DNA from: Liolophura sinensis
Lineage: Eukaryota; Mollusca; Polyplacophora; Chitonida; Chitonidae
Length of the DNA: 64,000 nucleotides
Direction of reading: 5' to 3'
NCBI RefSeq assembly: GCF_032854445.1
Contig: NC_088295.1
Coordinates: forward strand, 94,793,805 to 94,857,804
Below the pieces are notes generated by a model. The model had not been told where the DNA came from. It was given only the letters and a program-made list of their open reading frames with translations, and searched no databases. Positions 47,751 through 60,020 of the stretch are shown here, piece by piece; positions within the stretch are counted from its first letter, which is position 1, and every line of letters begins with the position of its first letter. A program made the translations under genes and the position numbers.

Positions 47751-48636
47751 CTGAAAGTAGAAAAAGTTAACAAAACCATTAACTCAACACCCTAATAAAT
47801 ACCTTAATACATTATAAAATCTATGATCACTAAGGCAAAAAGATCTACCAAACCCACTATTTCCTGGATAGAGAAACGAAAAAGCAAAGGTATAGATAAA
47901 CTAAAGTCACTGGTTTCGCACTACAACCCTTTCACAAGTTACTTAACTATGTTTCTACAATAAACTTTCGCGTTTTAGCACATCTATGTGTGCCACAATA
48001 TTTTGCACATTTTTTTCTTAACTCGGACTACAGAAACTGTAGATACAAAATGGCACTGACATTAATTTATTCCAAACTTTGTCCATTTTCTGACCACATG
48101 CTTGCAGACAATGACAGTAAAGGAAAGTTGGGCAACTTTAGCAGACGATGGGATGTCACCAGCGTCCAGTGAGCAAAGTTGTCTGCCAAAATTTTGATAC
48201 GGACACTCATCATTGGCTGTCGTGACCACGACAAATAATGGAAATATATGCTTCGCCCTAGACATATAATCGCGTTGAACATACCAAACAATTTGGTGGA
48301 AGTAAACTCTCTGCTGTTTTAGTATCTTAATTTATAGAAGCAACAAGCTCCGTTGCCCTTTTTCTCATAATTGTCGGACTTCCCCACGGTGGTCACGTGG
48401 GAGCGAGATCCCACGGGATTTCCAATTTACGCGCTAAAATGTTATCGCAACATAACATCTGAGTTGGAGAATAATAGGCCTACGCCTACCTGAATTACAA
48501 TTTAGAAAACATTTGTCACACGGGCCAGCTATGTAGTTTTTTCAAAAATATTAAAAACTTTCAAATTGGGTGTTTGCTAATTACCCATGGTAGGTTCAAT
48601 CAATGTGGATGTTTTATTTCTTAATTTTTCCCCCCA
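47751..48636. other. Sequence around a possible minus-strand start
   Basis: Two overlapping minus-strand ATG ORFs (48062-48265; and one opening at about 48282) are open; neither is clearly real. See the promoter-like entry at 48330-48399. Confidence 0.3.
48330..48399 (-). promoter_or_regulatory. Promoter-like TATA and E-box, minus strand
   Basis: Minus-strand TATAAAT at 48330-48336 with a palindromic E-box CACGTG (48394-48399) about 60 bp upstream, in a CpG-containing patch. The spacing suits a start near 48300, about 550 bp upstream of the exon candidate at 47701-47750. Confidence 0.3.
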
Positions 48637-48755
48637 ACATGATGCTGGCCGCCGACTTAGATGTAATTGTATGGCCTACTTAAGTGAAATATTCTTGAGC
48701 ACGGCGTAAAACACCAATGAAATAAATAAATAAATAAGTCAATAAATAAATAAAA
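48637..48755 (+). mobile_element. SINE-like 3' fragment with AAAT tail
   Basis: Reads CATGATGCTGGCCGCCG, then AAGTGAAATATTCTTGAGCA and CGGCGTAAAACACCAATGAA, followed by AAAT repeats (48719-48755). Same family as 34528-34675. The 5' part is missing. Confidence 0.7.
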
Positions 48756-48860
48756 CAGTATTTTATACATAATCTATGTGTTTGACAGTGCAACTTGTAA
48801 AAGTCATTTTTAACAGTAGGCCTAGTTTAATTTCGTCTATTTAATGCCCAATGGGCCTAT

Positions 48861-48912
48861 ATAAAATCACTGCCCGAACAATAGAAATAAAATCACTGCC
48901 CGAACAATAGAA
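48861..48912. repeat. 26-bp direct duplication
   Basis: ATAAAATCACTGCCCGAACA plus ATAGAA occurs twice in tandem. Confidence 0.9.
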
Positions 48913-51900
48913 GCAATATCCTGCCAACAAGGCGAACAGAGGAGAATCCGATGCCTTATGAATATCTAATAAAACACATCCGCCACACTCTCGTTATTAG
49001 ACCTATAGCCCACATGTAGAATTAAACATGGATTGACCGCCACTTGCTAAGAGCCTAGATGACCTTATGTCAGAGGTCAAAGTGCAGACATAGGGTGAGG
49101 ACGCCGGGGACCTACACAGACCTACTACACACTGTCACACTCTGTACAAGACCTATATATAGTCATACCATGCTCTAAAGGGGGTGGGGGTGGGGGGGAT
49201 GGTGCAATTTATGACGAAAATATTTTTGAAAGCAAAACGTAGGCGCTAAATATATAATTTTCAGGTTTTCTTTTTACGATTGGGCGTGATTTTCTTTTCC
49301 CTGTCTTTTTTTTTTTTTTTTTTTTTTCCATTTCACGCATAGGGCCTATAACTCTACGACGAAAACTGAAGAAGTGACTGGGCTGAAGCCTCTTCTCAAT
49401 CTCCCTTACCCTAACGAACAGTTTCGTGTAAGGGGTCAGGGTGACGACAGCTGCGCGAGCTCCCCATCTGCCACACCTCTTCATCGTGTGCATGAAGTGT
49501 TTTTCTGGACAGGTGGCTATAGTAACTGCAAAGAGAAAAGATATCTTGAATTTTTAAAACACAAAAGGAAAAGAAAATTTAACCACTACACAACCTGTAC
49601 ATAGTATACACCAACAATATAATAATAATAATAATAAAAAAAGAAAACATAGCAATTTCTATATTGCTATATTGCTACCTAAATATTCCAAGCACAGTTT
49701 CGAACTTTCGTTGTCATTGGGATAATAGTATATTACAGTAAATGTTGTATGTATGTCAGCCTTCTTTAGCGGGCAGCCACGCTATCGGGCACTTCCGTGC
49801 TGATCTAATCTCGACGGATCATCATATCTCAAATTTGTCAAACTTGTAACTTCACTTGTCAGGACTCTATAAATTCCTTGTTGGCTATTTAATCACAAAA
49901 TATAAAATAAATACATTTTCGCACAAATACTTTTATATGAAAATATACAAAACAAAGTATATACATAAAAATATACATGCAGGGAAAATATAGTTTATAT
50001 TGGTTCTTCTTGTATATCTTGTATAAATGGATTGAATCGACAAAGAAAATTCCAGCATGATAAAAACACTCAGGGATTATAATTCTCAATGTAAAACTAA
50101 ATAATTTAAAACGTGTATTGAAAAACCAGGATAAGGAGACTATGTTAGATATTAACGGGACTTAGCCTTAATCTGTGCTCTTCCTCCATAATTTGAACTT
50201 CAAGGCTATTTTCAGTACTGAAGTAAAAATTCCTCGGGTAAATCGCAATTTTTGGCAGTAAAACTATTTTGAAGTGGAGACTCACTTTGTGTTTCAGTTT
50301 CGTGATCCTGAAACCTGGCACATTCACATTTTAATTAGGTTCACATGTATTAATCGGGTGATTATTTGTTCTATAATATCCACAAATCACTGACATATCT
50401 TTACAGCTATATATATGGAACATTTCAAGCTCACAGAAATAACGGTTGTTAACTTAGGGCCTATTATCCTTAATATTAGATGTAACTCAGCAAACTTTCG
50501 ATAACCACGAGTTGTGATACACATATAGGTGTGGATAGGTATGTCTGTGTGTGCATACCTAACAGGCTGTGTAGCTGTACGACGGCACGTGTAGCCATTT
50601 CTGTATCGCTGTACGCTCAACACACCGTTTATTATGACATGCAAGTAAAATTTAAAACACAAAAGAAAGATAGAAAAAAAAAAACAAAACAAAAACTCGG
50701 AATATAGCAGTGTTATTTACTCTATTTTTGATTTTATTCTTGCAGGTCTGCATCTTAATACAGACCCCCCCACCTCCAAGCTGAAAACAGCAGGGCTAGT
50801 AGATCAGAGTAAAAGAACCTTAACGGGTATGAGTGCACTAGATTTGCTCGGTCAAGTGTAATTAATATGCATGCGAAAGATCTGCTGACCTTGCTATATC
50901 CCTGTTCAAAGATGTTTTGTGGCGTTCGAATGGTTCGGTATTAATAGCACTATGGACCGGAATAAAATGCTGCTAGCATAACTCTAATTAAATTGCTCAC
51001 TAATCTACGATCACTTGATAAGCGTAAATTGTGCTGAATTTAAAGAATTCTCCTCAATCCTTGAATAGATTGAAGCTTGGATTGAACACAAACTCGACGA
51101 GCATTTAAGATGCTTCATATACACATGCTCTCCACAAACTGTATGCATGTTGGCGAGAAAATAATAGGATTTGATTTATTTAACTAGATATTTACAACAT
51201 GTTTACATGAGATGTCAGTTGGAAAGTCGGGAATAAAAGCCCTGGGGCTCGTTCTATCCCTGTTAAAACTTTAATAAAATTTGTTTTAATGGAATTGAGA
51301 CAAAGGTGAAAATTAGTAATACAAATATGCCTACAAATACTACTGTATGTAGAGTATAAGAAAAACATATTTCTGAATTAAACCACAATTTCAAGTAAAT
51401 ATAATTTAAGGTTCCCTTTTGTATAAGCAAATATGGATCGCGATCCTTTGAGACTGTGAGGCAATTTATTCCATTGTCGGGGACCTTTGGCGTACAGGGA
51501 AAAGAAAGAGAGAATTGCTCTATGAAATGGCCGAAATAGATCTGGTGTATAGAATGTCTTCGTGTGTATTTGAATGTGAATATTTTGAATCCTTTCAAAT
51601 ATCGACTGGAAATTTACACATAGGAAGCACAGGGCGACAAAGATCTACACGATAAGGTGCCGCATGTCCGAGTCATGCATACAGTAGAATGGCTGTCCCA
51701 AGTAACGTCCAGGTTTGCCAAAACCTCCATACATACATAAACTGCATATCATATACACACAAAGGTGAGTATTTTAATGAAAACCGTATAAACTAAAAAC
51801 TTTTTCAAAGATAACGTTTGAACTTCGTTGTAACTGTTTTATTCACCTGTATACATTCCCATCTTCATTGACCAGAAATGAAAAATATATGAGCACGTTT

Positions 51901-51950
51901 AATAGATGTACATCTACAGTGCGAATGAATACACGAATGGTCGCAAGAAT
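48913..51950. other. AT-rich unique sequence with simple repeats
   Basis: Contains a G-rich tract (49180-49198), a run of 22 T (49306-49327), and AAT repeats (49617-49636). A possible 22-nt minus-strand exon ending at a GTGAGT donor near 50282 is too short to call. Nothing else recognised. Confidence 0.4.
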
Positions 51951-51952
51951 GA

Positions 51953-53242
51953 ATGAATGACTGTGGTTTAGGCCACTTTCTGCAAAGCCTTCATGTCTAT
52001 GCCACAGGTAAATTCTGGCATGAAGGTCTTTTGTTTAAATTGAGACAGTTGGGTGTTGGGGACCCATTACTGACAAGGAGTAAGAATTATCTATCTGACA
52101 GAAAAATTAAAGTTTGTTTAAACGGAGTTGATTCAGACATATATTCTATTCAATGTGGAGTTCCACAAGGCCCCGTTCTAAGACCGCTTCTTTTCCTGAT
52201 TTTTGTAAATGACATAAATGTGAACACTGAATGTAATATCAATATTTTTGCCGATGATACATCTGTCCGAACAGATGACTGAGTTTATTACATCTGAAAA
52301 TAAAATAAATCGAGATCAAGGTCGCTTGTCACAACGGGCCAAACAATGGTTGATAACATTTAATGCACAGAAAACTGTATACTTACTTGTTTCCTTACAA
52401 AAGAACCCGATGTACCCAAAACTGTATTTAGATGGTATTGAAGTGAAGAGAGTTCAGTACCATAAACACCTTGGTATCATTCTACAGCACGATGGTAAAT
52501 GGGACCAACATATAAGATCACTCGTAAATAAATGTAATGAGAAATTAGGTATTATAAATAGAGTGAAGAGGATATGAACAAGGAAGTGTTTAATGACTTT
52601 AACTGTAGTATTGCGCTTTCCCTAAGCCTGCAAGATGTTTAACAGCCCGAAGCTTTGCTTTGTACAAGTGGAATGCGACGTACATCAGATAAAGCTCTGC
52701 TGAGTGAACTTAATTGGACACCACTATATGTTCAGCGTAGACAACATAGGATTCTGCTATTTTTTAAAATAGTAAATGGACTTTCCCCGCCTTACTTACA
52801 GTCCCTATTACCAAGACGATCAACAGAGTATAATACATATAAGTTAATAATACATATAAGGTATAGTGAATATATACGTATATTTAGATGCCGCCTCAGT
52901 ATATACAAATCATCCTTCCTCCCGAAAACAACTAAGGATTGGAATAATTTACCTAAACATATTCGCCATTCTTCAATTAAAGAACTTCAAAAATTTCTAT
53001 CCCCACCAATTATTACTACGTCTAGTGATTTTATATCGTTATATAATGACTTTAGCAACTTTTCATCTGTCCAGCACTGCTGAATGAGAATGGGACTCGG
53101 CGCTCTTCGGGCAGACCTTTTTAAGTATAATATTATTGAAGATACTACTTGCTCTTACTGTAATAATACATGTGAAGATACCTTTAATTATTTTTATATT
53201 TGCCCTCAATTTGCCACATACTCTCACAGAAACTGCACATAA
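51953..53242 (+). pseudogene. Broken reverse transcriptase ORF of a non-LTR retrotransposon
   Basis: Four fragments in different frames together follow the C-terminal half of a non-LTR (Jockey/CR1-like) ORF2. 51953-52282 carries WHEGLLFKLRQLG, the GVPQGPVL motif, PLLFLIFVNDI and the catalytic FADD box (NIFADDTSV). A frameshift near 52250-52285 leads to 52248-52577, with the thumb region (TFNAQKTVY, HKHLGIILQHDGKW), ending in a TGA. About 80 bp of the expected region is then disrupted. 52655-53083 has the C-terminal region (LNWTPLYVQRRQHR, FFKIVNGLSPPYL). 53084-53242 has a Cys-rich end (CSYCNNTCEDTFNYF). The endonuclease and N-terminal RT are absent. It cannot encode an active protein. Confidence 0.88.
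51995..53242 (+). mobile_element. 5'-truncated non-LTR retrotransposon remnant
   Basis: Similarity to reverse transcriptase starts abruptly at about 51998-52020, as expected for 5' truncation during target-primed reverse transcription. The right end is unclear because the last ORF fragment runs directly into the first unit of the 90-bp minisatellite, with no visible 3' UTR tail or target duplication. Confidence 0.8.
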
Positions 53243-53895
53243 CTAGATACCATGGGGATACCATGCGAGATGATGTGATATTACATCTGTCTGTGTCACA
53301 GTCAGGTCCTGGGCGTTCATGATCTACACTGCACATAACTATACATGGGGATAACACGCGAGATGATGTGATATTACATCTGTCTGTGTCACAGTCAGGT
53401 CCTCGGCGTTCATGATCTACACTGCGCATAACTAGACATGGGGATAACACGCGAGATGTGATATTACATCTGCCTGTGTCACAGTCAGGTCCTCGGCGTT
53501 CATGATCTACACTGCACATAACCAGACATGGGGATAACACGCGAGATGTGATATTACATCTGCCTGTGTCACAGTCAGGTCCTCGGCGTTCCTGATCTAC
53601 ACTGCACATAACCAGACATGGGGATAACACGCGAGATGTGATATTACATCTGCCTGTGTCACAGTCAGGTCCTCGGCGTTCATGATCTACACTGCACATA
53701 ACCAGACATGGGGATAACACGCGAGATGTGATATTACATCTGTCTGTGTCACAGTCAGGTCCTCGGCGTTCATGATCTACACTGCACATAACTAGACATG
53801 GGGATAACACGCGAGATGTGATATTACATCTGCCTGTGTCACAGTCAGGTCCTCCGCGTTAATCATCTACACCGGACATAAATAGACATAGGGAA
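53231..53895. repeat. 90-bp minisatellite, about 7 copies, at the retroelement's 3' end
   Basis: CAGTCAGGTCCTCGGCGTTC recurs every 90 bp from about 53300 to 53842. The first units carry an extra GAT (93-bp form). The first unit starts within the last codons of the retrotransposon fragment (CTGCACATAACTAG). Confidence 0.95.
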
Positions 53896-54104
53896 TAACT
53901 CGCGAAGTGACAGAGATATGTTGGCCTTTTTGTGGATGTAATGCAGGTCCGTGGCCGCCGGGAATAGTGCTGTATTCCGTACTCGTTTCTTAAAACAGGA
54001 CAGAATCACTGCCGTGGCGACGCCTTGAAACTACACAAAGCAGTAAACAGAACAATTAAACTGGACTCCATGCAAATTCAAAACCAGAAGAACACAGGAT
54101 TTGG

Positions 54105-54880
54105 GAGAACAGACAAGTACAGCGGAAGGGTAGGCAAAGGAATTAAACTGGATAAGTACAGGGAAAGGTAGATAAAGGGTTTAAACTGGACGAATGCATG
54201 GAAGGGTGGGCAAAGGAACTGAACTGGGCAGGTACTGAGAGGGGTAGGCATAGAAAATGAACTGGACAGGTACTGAGAAGGGTAGGCAAAGGAACTGAAC
54301 TTGACAAGTACTGAGAAGGATAGGCAAAGGAACTGAACTGGACAGGTACTGAGAGGGGTAGGCATAGGAAATGAACTGGACAGGTACTGAGAAGGGTAGG
54401 CAAAGGAACTGAACTGGACAGGTACTGAGAGGGGTAGGCATAGAAAATGAACTGGACAGGTACTGAGAAGGGTAGGCAAAGGAACTGAACTTGACAAGTA
54501 CTGAGAAGGATAGGCAAAGGAACTGAACTGGACAGGTACTGAGAGGGGTAGGCATAGGAAATAAACTGGACAGGTACTGAGAAGGATAGGCAAAGGAACT
54601 GAACTGGAAGGTACTGAGAGGGGTAGGCATAGGAAATGAACTGGACAGGTACTGAGAGGGGTAGGCAAAGGAACTGAACTGGACAGGTACTGAGAGGGGT
54701 AGGCATAGGAAATGAACTGGACAGGTACTGAGAAGGGTGGGCAAAGGAACTGAGCTGGACAAACACAGAGAAAGGTGGGCAAAGGAACTGAGCTGGACAA
54801 GTACAGAGAAAGGTTGGCAAAGGAAATGAACTGAACAAGTACAGGGATGGGTAGGCAAAGGAACTGAATTGGACTATATA
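54105..54880. repeat. 38-bp minisatellite, about 20 copies, dimeric
   Basis: Unit of 38 bp: GGAACTGAACTGGACAGGTA then CTGAGAGGGGTAGGCAAA. It mostly alternates with a form reading GGCATAGGAAATGA, giving a 76-bp dimer. Edge units are more diverged. All large minus-strand ORFs here come from the array. Confidence 0.96.
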
Positions 54881-56754
54881 CACGTAGGTGAAAACAAGAT
54901 GGGAAGAGCAGAAGAGTAAATAAAGAGGAAATGTATCCTCCAGGATTATATATGCATCATCGCAAGCGGTAATTCAAACTGGAAAGTCAAATGAAATGTC
55001 TAATGAGATCTACTGTCTATATACATATAACAATAGGTATGTCATGCATGAAAGCTCTGCAGTTAAAGTACGCTGTTATGCACCATACAGTTGTTGAATA
55101 ATGGGGTTATCATGTACTTGAAATGCGAACGTAAACAGACTGAAACTGACCCGCCATATACGCATATACAGGTAAGTGTCGTACAGCAAGGTACTGGAGC
55201 AAACCTTATATTCTATACAGAGCCTAACAGGTGCGTCAAAACGCAGGTTATTGGGTTAAATAGCAAAGAATACAAAAAAATAAAATAAAAGAAAATAAAA
55301 ATTAAGAAAATTTTTATTTCTTCGTCTTGTATAAACTTTCATCTACCTGAGCATTTTACTATATGCTTAGATACATCTTAAGATGGTGGATGTAAACTAG
55401 CTTTAATCTACAAAGTAAGTGGTTAAATAACATCTGCACTGACATTAACCATTTGCGAGTTCCTTAAAGTTGTACATGCTGATATAAACCACATTAAAAT
55501 TAAATGATCTATATATGCCATACATCAATGTCATGTGCCATCTGGCCCAACGACTGTCTATACATATTTTTGTTTCTTCACCTATACAGAAAATATCACG
55601 TATCACGAAAATTGTTCCAGTTAAAGGACGTTTCCAAGTTTCGTGTTTTACAGGACGATCTCATACGATATACATGAATGAGGAGTCATGATGCTGTATC
55701 AGTGTCAAGCCGGTCGACACGATCAAGAAATGCCGTCGTGTTACATGAACTGTTCATCCACACAGCTGCTTATATAGTTACGTTTAGTATGTTTAGTTCA
55801 GCTTTATAACTGAAATAATGTCACATATATGTAGAGATTTATTCGGTAGATTTCGACCAGAGAAATCCGCAAGCCACATCATGGGAGGAATTTTAAATCG
55901 AAGACATAATTAAAAATAAAAATTAGAGAAAAGCCAAACAGTATGTGTAGATTTTCCTACTTTATTACATTTTACAGTGTGCAAATCTGCTGTACATATA
56001 GGTCCATTTATACGTTGTTGTTTTACAGAATATCAATATATAGGGCCTAGAAATGAAAAAATTCTAGAGGACAGGGTTAGACTACAGTGAAATAAATAAA
56101 TACATAAATAATAACAAATAAAATATGAAAATTTTTAAAACATATATCGACAGATTTTCACATGGAACCATTCAGAAATCGAATTATTCCTAATTTCTAT
56201 ATTTTAAGTTTCTTGAATACACAGATAATAGCACAGGCAGAAATGCTCTAAGCCTCTGTCAGAGATCGAAGAATACATTTGCTCTGACCATTCATTACAC
56301 GAATGAATACACCGGTTTTGGTCCATTGTCATGCCTTCAATCTTCTTCAACGTTCAAAAAGGCATTCGGTTCGCTTGCCACGGAAACAAAATCTCGGTTT
56401 TGACAATTCTATCATTTTTCAATTATGCTATGGAGGTCATTTTTAAGGAGGGAGGATGCCGGACTGCCTACCGGAGGTAAACCACCGATCTTCCAAAACA
56501 TACACGATGATACTCAAATTAGAAAATAATTAACAGAAAACAACTTGTTTTCAAAGAACTTAAGATCGGAGCCAGTAAGCATTGTCGTCTAAGGTTACAA
56601 GAGCCGGAAAATCGTTCATCACGATATGTACATGAACGGGAGTTTGTAAGGGAGATTACTGACCTGAACGACAGGACGATCTATAGCTGAAGACTGAATG
56701 ATACATATTACTATATGTAGAGGTATGGAGGTAAAAATTTATGTTTGTCACAAC
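54881..56754. other. AT-rich unique sequence
   Basis: Apart from the plus-strand exon candidate at 55091-55171 nothing is recognised. A plus-strand donor (CCGGAG/GTAAAC) near 56493 follows a short open frame from an ATG at about 56447, not called. Confidence 0.35.
55091..55171 (+). CDS. Candidate plus-strand internal exon
   Basis: 81 nt, phase 0 at both ends, between ATGCACCATACAG and a consensus donor (ATACAG/GTAAGT). The peptide contains VIMYLKCERKQTETDPPYTH. It lies on the strand opposite to most candidates, so it would belong to another gene or be chance. Confidence 0.23.
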
Positions 56755-57971
56755 GGATAACCATCTGCAAGATACACCACTATGGGCAGACGCTTGGAAG
56801 ATACACCACGATGGACAGACGTTTGGAAAATACATCACAATGAGCAGACCTTTGAAGGATACACCACAATGGGCTGACGTTTGGAAGATATACCACACTG
56901 GGTAGACGTCTGGAAGATACACCACAATGGGCAGACGTTTGGAAGATACACCACGATAGGCAGACGTTTGGAAGATACACCACGATAGGCAGACGTTTGG
57001 GAGATACACCACGATAGGCAGACGTTTAGCGGATACACCACAATGGGCAGACGTCTGCAAGATACACCACGATAGGCAGACGTTTGGGAGATACACCACG
57101 ATAGGCAGACGTTTAGAGGATACACCACAATGGGCAGACGTTTGGAAGATATAACACACTGGGCAGACGTCTGCAAGATACACCACGACGGGCAGACGTT
57201 TGAAAGATACACGACAATGGGCATACGTTTGGAAGATACATCACAATGGGCAGACGCCTGGAAAATACACCACAATGGGCAGACGTCTGTAAGATACACC
57301 ACAATGGGCAGACGTCTGTAAGATACGCCAGAATGGGCAGACGTCGGCAAAAATATACCACGATGGACAGGTGCCTGCAAGTTACACCACAATGGGCAGA
57401 CGTTTGGAGGATACACCACACTGGGAAGACGTTTGGGAGATACACCACGATATGCAGACGTCTGCAAGATATACGAGGATGGGCAGACGTCTGCAAGATA
57501 CACCAAACTTGGCAGACGTTTGGAAGATGCACCACAATAGGCAGACGTCTGCAAGATACACCATAATGGGCATACGTTTGGAAGATACGCCACAATGGGC
57601 AGACGTCTGGAAGATGCACCAGAGTGGACAGACGTCTGCAAGATGCACCACAATGGACAGACGCCTGCAAGATACACCACAATGGGCAGACGTCTGGAAG
57701 ATACACCACAATGGGCAGACGCCTGTAAGATACGCCAGAATGGACAGGACGTTTGGAAAATACACCACGATGGACAGACGCCTGCAAGATACACCACAAT
57801 GGGCAGGACGTTTGGAAGATATACCACAATGGGCAGACGTCTGCAAGATACACAACGATGGGCAGACGTCTGCAAGATACACCACAATGGGCAGACGTCT
57901 GCAAGATACACCACAATGGGCAGACGTCTGCAAGATACACCACAATGGGCAGACGTCTGGAAAACACACCA
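56755..57971. repeat. 29-bp minisatellite, about 42 copies, with palindromic core
   Basis: Unit of 29 bp: GATACACCACAATGGGCAGA then CGTCTGCAA. Many units contain the perfect 12-bp palindrome GCAGACGTCTGC. Variants TTTGGAA/TCTGCAA/CCTGCAA are interspersed. Because 29 is not a multiple of 3, long ORFs have a 29-residue period; they are artefacts. Confidence 0.97.
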
Positions 57972-58069
57972 CAGTTGATAGACACTTGACCAAAGTGTAA
58001 TGATACAATGGACCCGTCCACAGTTGATAGACACTTGACCAAAGTGTAATGATACAATGGGCCCGTCCA
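57972..58069. repeat. 49-bp perfect-to-near-perfect duplication
   Basis: Two tandem copies of a 49-bp unit starting CAGTTGATAGACACTTGACC, differing at one base (GGACCC versus GGGCCC), directly against the 29-bp array. Confidence 0.95.
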
Positions 58070-58268
58070 GATTATAATAAATCCAAACCTATAGTATTTG
58101 AAATTATTTTGGTTTTGTCCTTTTCTTAGCTTACATTGGATGTTGGAAGCCAATATTTTAGACCTCCGACCCGCCTCTTAATAGATGGCTTGTATGCACC
58201 AATATACAGAGTTTGGATAGAAATCCCCGGGTTCAACTGGGGTTCATGAGCGAGGACACACTCCTTAC

Positions 58269-58322
58269 CGGCAGATCTGTCCACGGCCGACATTCTCCTT
58301 AGCCTTTTGGAAGTCTGTCTTA
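58269..58322 (-). CDS. Candidate internal exon, pairs with 58836-58928
   Basis: A 54-nt minus-strand segment between TTGACGTTTCAG and a GCCG/GTAAGG donor. Joined to 58836-58928 the split codon becomes GTA (Val) and the frame reads RQTSKRLRRMSAVDRSA, a basic segment with an RRMS sequence of the kind favoured by basophilic kinases such as PKA (inference). Exit phase 1. Phase agreement and good donor and acceptor support the pair. Protein family unknown. Confidence 0.42.
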
Positions 58323-58526
58323 CTGAAACGTCAAGTGCGAATGTCATACAAAAGAAAACTCTTTAAAGTTATGTTCTTATAAGTTTTTTTATCGATGTAA
58401 AGAGGATATATCACTCTGTTCAGTATCACCATTACTTTGTGTTATCATGATCATAATTAGGCTGGGTAAACGGGCACATATCAGCTTATCAGGACATAAC
58501 TTTCAACGAAAATATATTACACACAT

Positions 58527-58550
58527 TATATATATATATATACATATATA
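58527..58550. repeat. (TA)n microsatellite
   Basis: TATATA run with one C interruption. Confidence 0.9.
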
Positions 58551-58835
58551 AAAATAAAAAATACAGCAGGCGATATTGCCCTGTGAACTATGACTACTGT
58601 AGCATCCCTTCTGTAATCATCATTCACCCCTTACATGTCCAGTATTGATGAATTCGTCATTGTAATGTCTTCATCACAAATACGTGACCGGTAATTATCC
58701 AATAAATTGCCACCAAATCATTCAAGAAAATCTGGTTAAAACGACCCTACAGATTAGAAGGTTGCAAAAATCAGTGAAGGCAATCGACGCTGAAAAAAAC
58801 TGTGTAACCGATACACACAAAGCGTGTAGTTTTAC

Positions 58836-58928
58836 CTGAATCCTTCTTATACAGCTCTCCTCTTTGAAATTGCACGGAATCGAGGTAATCTGGTGCCCTA
58901 AATGATCCGTGGTAAAGAATCCGAGGAG
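58836..58928 (-). CDS. Candidate internal exon, pairs with 58269-58322
   Basis: A 93-nt minus-strand segment between a strong acceptor (AACTGGTTTTTCAG) and a TTCAG/GTAAAA donor. The frame matching the next exon is phase 1 in and phase 1 out and reads PRILYHGSFRAPDYLDSVQF, then QRGELYKKDS. A second frame is also open but would hit a stop at the first codon of 58269-58322, which favours the chosen one. No family recognised. Confidence 0.45.
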
Positions 58929-59269
58929 CTGAAAAACCAGTTGGTTTTCCGGTGGATTAAATTGTGAATTATCTTGCGCAGGGAGGCGAGTCCGTCAGGT
59001 TAGGTTTGTCAGGTAAGGTGCGGCACCATCTCTAACTAAGCACAGCGCGCATAGTTTAGTGAACACACTTGACCCAGACAGCGCACAATTGTGGACACTC
59101 ATCGATTTTGTGAGTCTACAGGTATGAACAAAACAGAGGCTGTAAGCTAGTGTCGCGTCACCCAGGGAGCTCAGGTAAGTCTGACAGCAAAGCCAATCAG
59201 CCACCACCAGTTACCTTCATACCCTTAATCCCGAACTGAGAACACAACGAGCAAAGGTGCGCATAAACG

Positions 59270-60020
59270 TTACTGAGGCGGAAAGGAAACAATGGTCGGG
59301 GCAGACAGGAGAGGGACGGGACGCATGGAGTCGGGGAGTAATGGCAGTGAGTGCGAGGAGTTCCCTGGATATGACTGGCGGGTAAGCCAGACTGACGTAA
59401 TGGTGTGTGTAGCTGCGGAGCTAGACAGGTCCCCAGACACACGGCCCGATACGGAGGGACGGCAAAACACAAGTACCTCGCCAGACTTCCCTCCCTCAGC
59501 TCACAGCGTCGCTGAATTGATTTAGGCTGCAGTTATACAATCGCCTCACGCCGCCGACAAGCCTTGGATGATTACGTGGCTGCTCCGGCGAGCCAACTTC
59601 AACCCCTGAGCCAGCAGTGTATTAGTACGCTGTACACAACAGTGTATTTCATAGTAAAGCTTGGAAGGAGAGTACGGGGCGAAGTGTAGCGGCACTGGCA
59701 ATGTCAAATGATCCGGTAACAGTTCAGATGGGGACATGGCAGTGACGGAGTGTAAAGGCAGCAGTAGTGAGCGAATTGAAGGGCGAGTTGGCAGAGTGGA
59801 GGTTTGTCTGTCAAAACGACACACAGCGCTGCTGGCCCATTGCTCGTAATCGCGCTGATGTAATGCGCGTGTGACAGGGACAGTGTCCGCTAAACAGGAT
59901 AGCCCAGCTGGCGGGAGTACCGTCTGAGGAGGGCCGTGGACTGGCCGAACCCCTCCAAGACCTGTGGACAGTCGGCTCGGCTCCGTGACTTATCTCCTGT
60001 TACGTGCGTATTCCATACAC
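59270..60020. promoter_or_regulatory. CpG-rich, possibly bidirectional promoter zone
   Basis: CpG is clearly enriched relative to the window. Plus-strand donor-like sites lie at GAGCTCAG/GTAAGT (about 59177) and after the ORF at 59325. Minus-strand exon candidates lie just to its left. A TATATAAG (60026-60033) follows on the plus strand. Confidence 0.3.
59325..59381 (+). CDS. Candidate plus-strand first coding exon
   Basis: An ATG at 59325 (and an in-frame upstream ATG at 59292 with a good Kozak context) opens a frame reading MESGSNGSECEEFPGYDWR that ends exactly at a CGG/GTAAGC donor, phase 0. It lies in the CpG-rich zone, downstream of a 5'UTR-like donor at about 59177. Unspliced it continues to a stop at 59523-59525. 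No downstream exon was identified to the right. Not recognised. Confidence 0.3.

Noticed and set aside
54078-54883. Hydrophobic ORFs of 225-246 codons
   Set aside because: Three overlapping frames of the 38-bp array are open at once, which is expected from the repeat rather than from coding.
56835-58153. ORFs of 346 and 399 codons on the minus strand and 209 on the plus strand
   Set aside because: They are products of the 29-bp array with a 29-residue period. One extends into the flank only by chance.
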